From an uncultured Myxococcales bacterium (GTDB lineage Bacteria; Myxococcota_A; UBA9042), in contig CAIMEY010000121.1 in the NCBI GenBank assembly GCA_903840165.1, forward strand, positions 1 to 64,000: 64,000 nucleotides of DNA, given 5' to 3'. Positions within the stretch are counted from its first letter, which is position 1, and the number at the start of each line of letters is the position of its first letter. Both the position numbers and the translations under genes were made by a program. Shown here in pieces: positions 59,401 to 64,000 of the stretch. Below the pieces are notes generated by a model. The model was not told the DNA's origin. It saw only the letters and a program-made list of their open reading frames with translations, and ran no database searches.

Positions 59401-61119
59401 CTACTTGGTGACGGTCCCGGCCGGGGTCAGCACGAACTGCTGCATGACCGCGTGGGTGCTGTAGTCGAACGCCTTGACTTCTAACGCCTTATCGCTGCGT
59501 TGGCGCACGACCACATAGCCGTAGTTGACGCCCGTGGCCAGGGGCGCGCCGCCGTTGCCCACCACAATCTGCTTTTCCTTGGGATACCAGGCCAGGGTAT
59601 GGGTATGCCCGCAAATTAGCAGTGTGTACGGATACTTATTGAAGATCGTGGCGCTCGGCGATACGCCCGGCGCTTCGGTGGCGATGGTGCCTTCATGGCG
59701 GACGACAAACGTATAGGTTGTAGGGATTTGCATGGTCGAGTCCAACCACGCCGCTTGGTACGTGTCCCAGGCGTTGGCGGCAATGAAGACGAACTTGGCG
59801 TTCCAGGAGCCATCTTTTGCTGCAATTTGGGTGACATAATAGGGCTTGGTAAGGCCAACTGGCGCCAGCATCTTCTGCATAAACAGGTTGTACAGACCGG
59901 TCAAGCTGTCGGCATTGCCCAGGCCGCAGTTCGAGTTGACCGCGCCGGTGCATTCGTGGTTGCCCATGGCATAGAGCACAAGACCTGAAAACGCTTTCTG
60001 TGCGCTAAGATATAGATCAAACTGCTGGCTAGCGCTGCCGGTGCCGCTGGATTTGGAGAACTGATAATCGCCCGTGGTCACCACCAAGGGGACGTGCGGC
60101 GCTTCGCCTTCCATGTCCTGCCAAATCTTTGTAATGACTGCCGTTGGATAGGCATTGACGGCTTCAACCGAAGGGGGGCGCGTGTCGCCGATGATGCCAA
60201 AAGCCAAGCTGGCAATGGTGCCGCCGGTGGCCGTTAAGCCCTGGGCACCAGGCTGATTTGGCACGTCCTGCGTGGGCCCCGCGTCGACGCTGCCGGCATC
60301 GGGACCGCCGCCGCAGGTGCTCGGGTCCGGCGCAGCTTGGCACTTGCAGCTGTCATGGTTGCAGAACCAGCCACCAAAGCAGTTGTTGGCCGCACAGACT
60401 CCTGATTTTTCTGTGCATTTGCAGCAAGAGCTGACCGTGGGTCCGTCCAGGGAACCGCAACTGCTTGGCGCCGAGCCGCTATCGACCGGGCCGCTGTCCG
60501 GCGAAGGGCCTGCGTCTGCCGCGCAATTGGCCGGTGGTGCTGAGCACTTGCACGCCGGCGTGCAGACATAGCCGTTGTAGCAGCCGTTGGGCGCGCAGGT
60601 CTTGCCGGGCTGACACGTGCAGCAGGAGGCGTCATTGGGGCCGACATAGCCGGGACAGCCTCCCGCTGAACTGCCTGTATCGACTGGGGTTGAGCCGGCA
60701 TCGTTGGCCCCGGGATCGACGACGACGCCGCAAGGCTGCGCTGTCGGCACGCAAATGGTGACAGGATCGCCGGCATTGGAACTCACTGTTTGGCAAGCGA
60801 ATCCGTCGGCGCAGCTACTGCTACACGGACTGGCACAGAAGGCGCCGCCTTGAAACTGCGCGCAATGGTCGCCGCTGGCGCAGTCCTCGTCGCCCAAGCA
60901 CGCCACGCAACTACCCTGGACGACGTTGTTATCCGCGACAGTCGCGTCCGTGCCCCCCGGCTCGCTTTGTACATCGACGTCGAGGCTTTGATTGCCATAG
61001 GTGCTGTCCGTATTGCCCGCGACGGAGCCACCGGCCGCCCCGACCGAAGCGTTGGAACAGCCGGCTACACCGAGGCAAACCGCTAGAGAAATAAGAGGTA
61101 TCGCGTAGCCAGTCTTCAC
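59401..61119 (-). CDS. Cys-rich lipoprotein with metallophosphoesterase domain
   Basis: A 572-residue lipoprotein (lipobox GVAGC). Residues 60-120 carry a Cys module closely like residues 90-145 of the neighbouring giant protein (DCASGDHCAQFQGGAFC against GCNTGLCIEVQGKNQC, then CADGFACQ against CQDGFKCV). Two further Cys-rich units containing SCCxC follow, separated by DAGSxPxD spacers. The C-terminal 260 residues are a calcineurin-like phosphoesterase with GDTRP, GDYQF, GNHEC, VRHEG and CGHTH metal ligands. The start is a GTG with GGAGG four bases upstream; an ATG lies seven codons before. Probably surface-attached. Confidence 0.9.
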   Translation of the reverse strand: MKTGYAIPLISLAVCLGVAGCSNASVGAAGGSVAGNTDSTYGNQSLDVDVQSEPGGTDATVADNNVVQGSCVACLGDEDCASGDHCAQFQGGAFCASPCSSSCADGFACQTVSSNAGDPVTICVPTAQPCGVVVDPGANDAGSTPVDTGSSAGGCPGYVGPNDASCCTCQPGKTCAPNGCYNGYVCTPACKCSAPPANCAADAGPSPDSGPVDSGSAPSSCGSLDGPTVSSCCKCTEKSGVCAANNCFGGWFCNHDSCKCQAAPDPSTCGGGPDAGSVDAGPTQDVPNQPGAQGLTATGGTIASLAFGIIGDTRPPSVEAVNAYPTAVITKIWQDMEGEAPHVPLVVTTGDYQFSKSSGTGSASQQFDLYLSAQKAFSGLVLYAMGNHECTGAVNSNCGLGNADSLTGLYNLFMQKMLAPVGLTKPYYVTQIAAKDGSWNAKFVFIAANAWDTYQAAWLDSTMQIPTTYTFVVRHEGTIATEAPGVSPSATIFNKYPYTLLICGHTHTLAWYPKEKQIVVGNGGAPLATGVNYGYVVVRQRSDKALEVKAFDYSTHAVMQQFVLTPAGTVTK

Positions 61120-61693
61120 AGAGCCTCCAACTTTGCACATGCGTATCGACCAGCCGAAATGCCCATGCGCGCTTGGCCCCAGTGGGCCGATTTCAGCGCA
61201 GGTGCAGCGGCTATCGCGTCGCCTCCAGGGCTCAATGCCCCCGGCCAACGCGACGCCAACCGGCCAGGATGCCCACCGCCGCCGTCTGGCGCAAATGTCG
61301 GCAGAGGCAACCGCGTCAAAGCCCGAAGCTGTCGCGGTGCACTTCCATGGGTCAATGCGGGGCCAAACCCTTGACGTATGCCGCCCGCAGCGGTACCTAG
61401 CACGCGCCAATGCTGCGGCTGCGCGCCGTCTTTGGTCGACCACCGGGCGCAAACGGCCTCCGGTGCTGTCTTGGCCAGTCCTGGCCATTTGCTCGTACTT
61501 CTGCAGGCTTTCCTGGGAACACAGCGCTGATGTCATGCCCTGCTGCAACCGTGGGTTGCAGGCCAGTACCGCCAATGACCGGTGCCTCATTGCGCAGTCC
61601 TTGCCGCCGCCTGGGCCCTGCCTAGCCACGGCCAGACTGACGAGGACACTGCGCCAAGTTCCGCAAACCTTTCAGCAAGCTACGCGAGGTCTC
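61120..61693. other. 574-bp gene-free stretch upstream of nuoA
   Basis: The region between the leftward phosphoesterase gene and the rightward nuoA gene. An open frame on the plus strand runs in phase with nuoA back to 61133, but its composition is not protein-like and it has no ribosome binding site. A GGCCC/GGGCC stem lies at 61175-61188. Promoters for both flanking genes should be here; none is obvious. Confidence 0.5.
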
Positions 61694-62077
61694 ATGCTCC
61701 CGTCGCAAGCAGCTTACCTGTCCCTGGCCCTGATGATTGCGATCGTCGGTGGTTTGGGTTTGGCGATTCTCGTTATCAATCACGTCCTTGGGCCGCGTCG
61801 CCCGACTGCGATCAAGTCCGAGCCGTTTGAATGCGGTAGCGACCCGATCGGCGACGCCCGCCAACGTTTTGGCGTGAAATTCTACCTAGTCGCCATCTTT
61901 TTCATCGTCTTCGACATCGAATCCGTCTTCATGTACCCCTGGGCCTCCCTGTTTCGCGAGATGATCGTCGAACCGGGCATCGGCTGGAGTACCTTTGGGG
62001 AAATGTTCATCTTTGTCGGGATCTTGGCCTCCGGCCTCGCCTACGTTTGGCGTCGCGGTGCGCTCGACTGGGAATAA
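61694..62077 (+). CDS. nuoA: NADH-quinone oxidoreductase subunit A
   Basis: A 127-residue membrane subunit of complex I with three helices. The family segment KSEPFECGSDPIGDARQRFG with VKFYLVAIFFIVFDIESVF is clear. GAGG lies five bases before the ATG. First gene of a nuo group; complex I passes electrons from NADH to quinone and pumps protons. Confidence 0.95.
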   Translation: MLPSQAAYLSLALMIAIVGGLGLAILVINHVLGPRRPTAIKSEPFECGSDPIGDARQRFGVKFYLVAIFFIVFDIESVFMYPWASLFREMIVEPGIGWSTFGEMFIFVGILASGLAYVWRRGALDWE

Positions 62078-62187
62078 CCGAGCCGAGGGGGCCCGTAGCC
62101 ATCTTGTATCGCTAACCCCTAACTTTTCAGAACCTTTGGCAATTTCAGCAGCAGCTGCCTTTGCCCTTGCCCGAGCCTGAGGTCGCC

Positions 62188-62763
62188 ATGCACGCCTCCC
62201 TGATCGAAATCCTGCGCGCAGAAAAGCCAAGCGCCATCCTAGGTAGCCATGGCCTAGGCGATGAGTCGACACTGATCGTCACCCGCGATCACCTGCTGGA
62301 CGTCATGCAGTGGCTGCGCGACGACCCGCGGGCGCGGATGGAAGTGCTGATCGACGTAACCGCGGTGGATTACTCGGAATATCCCGCCCACCTGCGCCAA
62401 GCCGTTTCACCGATCGATGAAGATTCGGGCAATTCTGCAGCAGAACTGCCGCGTTATGAAGTGGTCTACCACTTGCTTTCGATGAGCCGTGGCCACCGCC
62501 TGCGCATCAAAGTGCTTGTTACTGAACAGGATCCCCATGTGCCGTCCCTGTGCGACCTGTGGATCAGCGCAAACTATGGGGAACGCGAGACTTTTGACAT
62601 GTACGGCCTGCAGTTTGACGGCCATCCCGAACTCAAGCGCGTGCTTTTGTACGAAGAGTTTGAGGGCCACCCTCTGCGCAAGGACTACCCGCAGCGGGGC
62701 TACCAACCACTGATGCCCATGCCAGAATTGGTCAACTACGAAGGCAACGACACCGCCCATTAG
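62188..62763 (+). CDS. nuoC: NADH-quinone oxidoreductase subunit C
   Basis: A 191-residue peripheral-arm subunit. Motifs: VLIDVTAVDYSEYP, YEVVYHLLSM and the C-terminal signature ANYGERETFDMYGLQFDGHP with LRKDYPQRGY. GAGG lies five bases before the ATG. Only 110 bp separate it from nuoA, where nuoB would normally be; no nuoB is present in the window. Confidence 0.95.
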   Translation: MHASLIEILRAEKPSAILGSHGLGDESTLIVTRDHLLDVMQWLRDDPRARMEVLIDVTAVDYSEYPAHLRQAVSPIDEDSGNSAAELPRYEVVYHLLSMSRGHRLRIKVLVTEQDPHVPSLCDLWISANYGERETFDMYGLQFDGHPELKRVLLYEEFEGHPLRKDYPQRGYQPLMPMPELVNYEGNDTAH

Positions 62764-62835
62764 GCCCCGACTGGGCGATTCGCTCGCCGCCGGTGCCGAG
62801 GCCCACTCTAGGGACGCTTTCAGAGGTAACTACGC

Positions 62836-64000
62836 ATGACTGCTAGCATCCACGCCCTCAAGCAAACCGCCGAACGCGTCGGCGACGACATGATCATCAA
62901 CATGGGCCCGTCGCACCCCGCGACGCACGGAACGGTCAAGTTCGTGCTGACACTGGACGGCGAAACCATCCGCGACATGGACATTACGATTGGCTATTTG
63001 CATCGTGGTTTCGAGAAGATGGCCGAGGCCGGCACCTGGCAGCAAGTGCTCCCGTACACCGATCGGCTCAACTACGTGTCGCCGCTGATCAACAACGTCG
63101 GCTACGTCGGCGCGGTTGAGAAGCTGTGGGGCATCGAAATTACCCCGCGTTGCAAGTACATCCGCACCTTGGCGTGCGAGATCAGCCGCATTACCGACCA
63201 CCTGACCTCTTTGGGTGCCGGCGCGCTAGAACTCGGTGGATTTGCACCGTTTCTCTTTGGCGTTCAGGCCCGCGAAGTGCTCTACCCCATCGTTGAGGAA
63301 CTGACCGGCGCCCGCCTAACGACCAGCTACACCCGCATTGGCGGCCTGCGTCATGATCTGCCTGAAGGTTTTGGCGAATTGGTCGAAAGCGGCCTGTGCA
63401 AGGTCGAGGATTTGTGCACTAAGGTCGACCAATTGCTGACGCGCAATCGCATCTTCTACGACCGCATGATTGGCACCGGCGTCCTGAGCCAGAAAGACGC
63501 GATCAGCTCAGGCTGCACCGGCATCATGCTGCGTTGCACCGGCGTCGACTGGGATTTACGCAAACATCAGCCGTACTTGGCCTATGACGAACTGGACTTT
63601 GACGTCATCGTTGGCCAGGCGGGAGACAACTACGACCGCTACCTGTGCCGCATGGAAGAGGTTCGGCAGTCGATCAAGATGATCCGCCAATTGCTCAAGC
63701 AAATGCCGGGTGGCCCTGTCAATGTCAAGGATTGGAATGTGGTTTTGCCGCCCAAGCACGACGTCTACAACAGCATTGAAGGCATGATCGCCCACTTCAA
63801 GCTGGTCACCGATGGCCACCAAGTGCCCGCCGGTGAAGCGTATTATCCGATCGAAGGTGGCAACGGCGAGGTCGGCTTCTACATCGTCTCGCAGGGCAAT
63901 GGCCGACCGTATCGCATCCATGTGCGGCCACCGTGCTTCTATGCCATGGGAATTCTGAAGAAACTCTGCGTCAATCACATGCTCGCGGACATCATTCCGA
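62836..64000 (+). CDS. nuoD: NADH-quinone oxidoreductase subunit D (partial, runs off the window)
   Basis: The first 388 codons of the 49-kDa subunit that helps form the quinone site. Visible are NMGPSHPATHGTVKFVLTLD, IGYLHRGFEKMAE, ACEISRITDHL and GVQAREVL, and near the end of the window RPYRIHVRPPCFYAMG. AGAGGTAA precedes the ATG. The frame is open to the last base, so the C-terminus lies outside. It follows nuoC by 72 bp. Confidence 0.97.
   Translation, partial: MTASIHALKQTAERVGDDMIINMGPSHPATHGTVKFVLTLDGETIRDMDITIGYLHRGFEKMAEAGTWQQVLPYTDRLNYVSPLINNVGYVGAVEKLWGIEITPRCKYIRTLACEISRITDHLTSLGAGALELGGFAPFLFGVQAREVLYPIVEELTGARLTTSYTRIGGLRHDLPEGFGELVESGLCKVEDLCTKVDQLLTRNRIFYDRMIGTGVLSQKDAISSGCTGIMLRCTGVDWDLRKHQPYLAYDELDFDVIVGQAGDNYDRYLCRMEEVRQSIKMIRQLLKQMPGGPVNVKDWNVVLPPKHDVYNSIEGMIAHFKLVTDGHQVPAGEAYYPIEGGNGEVGFYIVSQGNGRPYRIHVRPPCFYAMGILKKLCVNHMLADIIP

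Overview
The window looks like a chromosomal segment of a GC-rich, Gram-negative, aerobic to microaerophilic bacterium of the Myxococcota (deltaproteobacterial) type. Support for this: many lipoproteins with lipobox cysteines, a giant disulfide-rich lipoprotein made of CDDGNPCT-type repeats and EGF domains, a MopE-like CDGxDNDCDG motif, a TonB-dependent receptor carrying its own TonB C-terminal domain, a cbb3 oxidase with a ccoN-ccoO fusion, and an EtfD-type Fe-S oxidoreductase. The taxonomic call is inference; no rRNA is present. No phage, insertion sequence or CRISPR array was seen.

Layout. 1-7016: a minus-strand group (murJ, a beta-propeller lipoprotein, a small lipoprotein, mutM/fpg) diverges from uppP and a stand-alone coaB-like gene, so cell-wall lipid carrier genes sit back to back. 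7048-9526: minus-strand GYF-domain protein, aldo-keto reductase and cell-wall amidase. 9527-13501: a multi-membrane-spanning protein, a small lipoprotein, several gene-poor stretches and one tRNA-Leu(GAG). 13502-23804: a diheme lipoprotein, then two tandem FNR-type boxes, a cyclic-nucleotide-binding-like protein and the complete cbb3 oxidase set (ccoNO, Q, P, G, H, a SafE/UreH-like membrane protein, copper ATPase ccoI, ccoS). 23832-27644: esterase, thioesterase, DedA, and a PDZ-thioredoxin secreted protein. 28068-37157: two outer-membrane or secreted proteins and a lipoprotein overlapping into a TonB_C/receptor fusion, then exbB, exbD, tonB and a propeller lipoprotein; this looks like one envelope uptake or transport system. 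37227-46842: hybrid histidine kinase, trmB, EtfD-like protein, Fe-S GMC oxidoreductase, glyA, DUF983. 46900-54518: lipoprotein, WG-repeat protein, dicytochrome-rhodanese lipoprotein, dihydropyrimidinase, old-yellow-enzyme family protein. 54601-61119: two adjacent disulfide-rich lipoproteins that share a module. 61694-64000: nuoA, nuoC and the start of nuoD, with nuoB missing from its usual place.

The most unusual signal is not a gene. The 10-mer TTGCTATACA, inside an 18-bp consensus TTASRSSSTTGCTATACA, occurs ten times exactly, always on the plus strand, plus two near copies (one plus, one minus). It clusters in intergenic spots, and in five copies it is preceded exactly 18 nt upstream by GAAC or GAAT. 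It resembles a highly conserved extended -10 promoter, but many copies point into the 3' ends of opposite-strand genes and two lie inside signal-peptide codons. It is reported as a candidate undescribed dispersed element.
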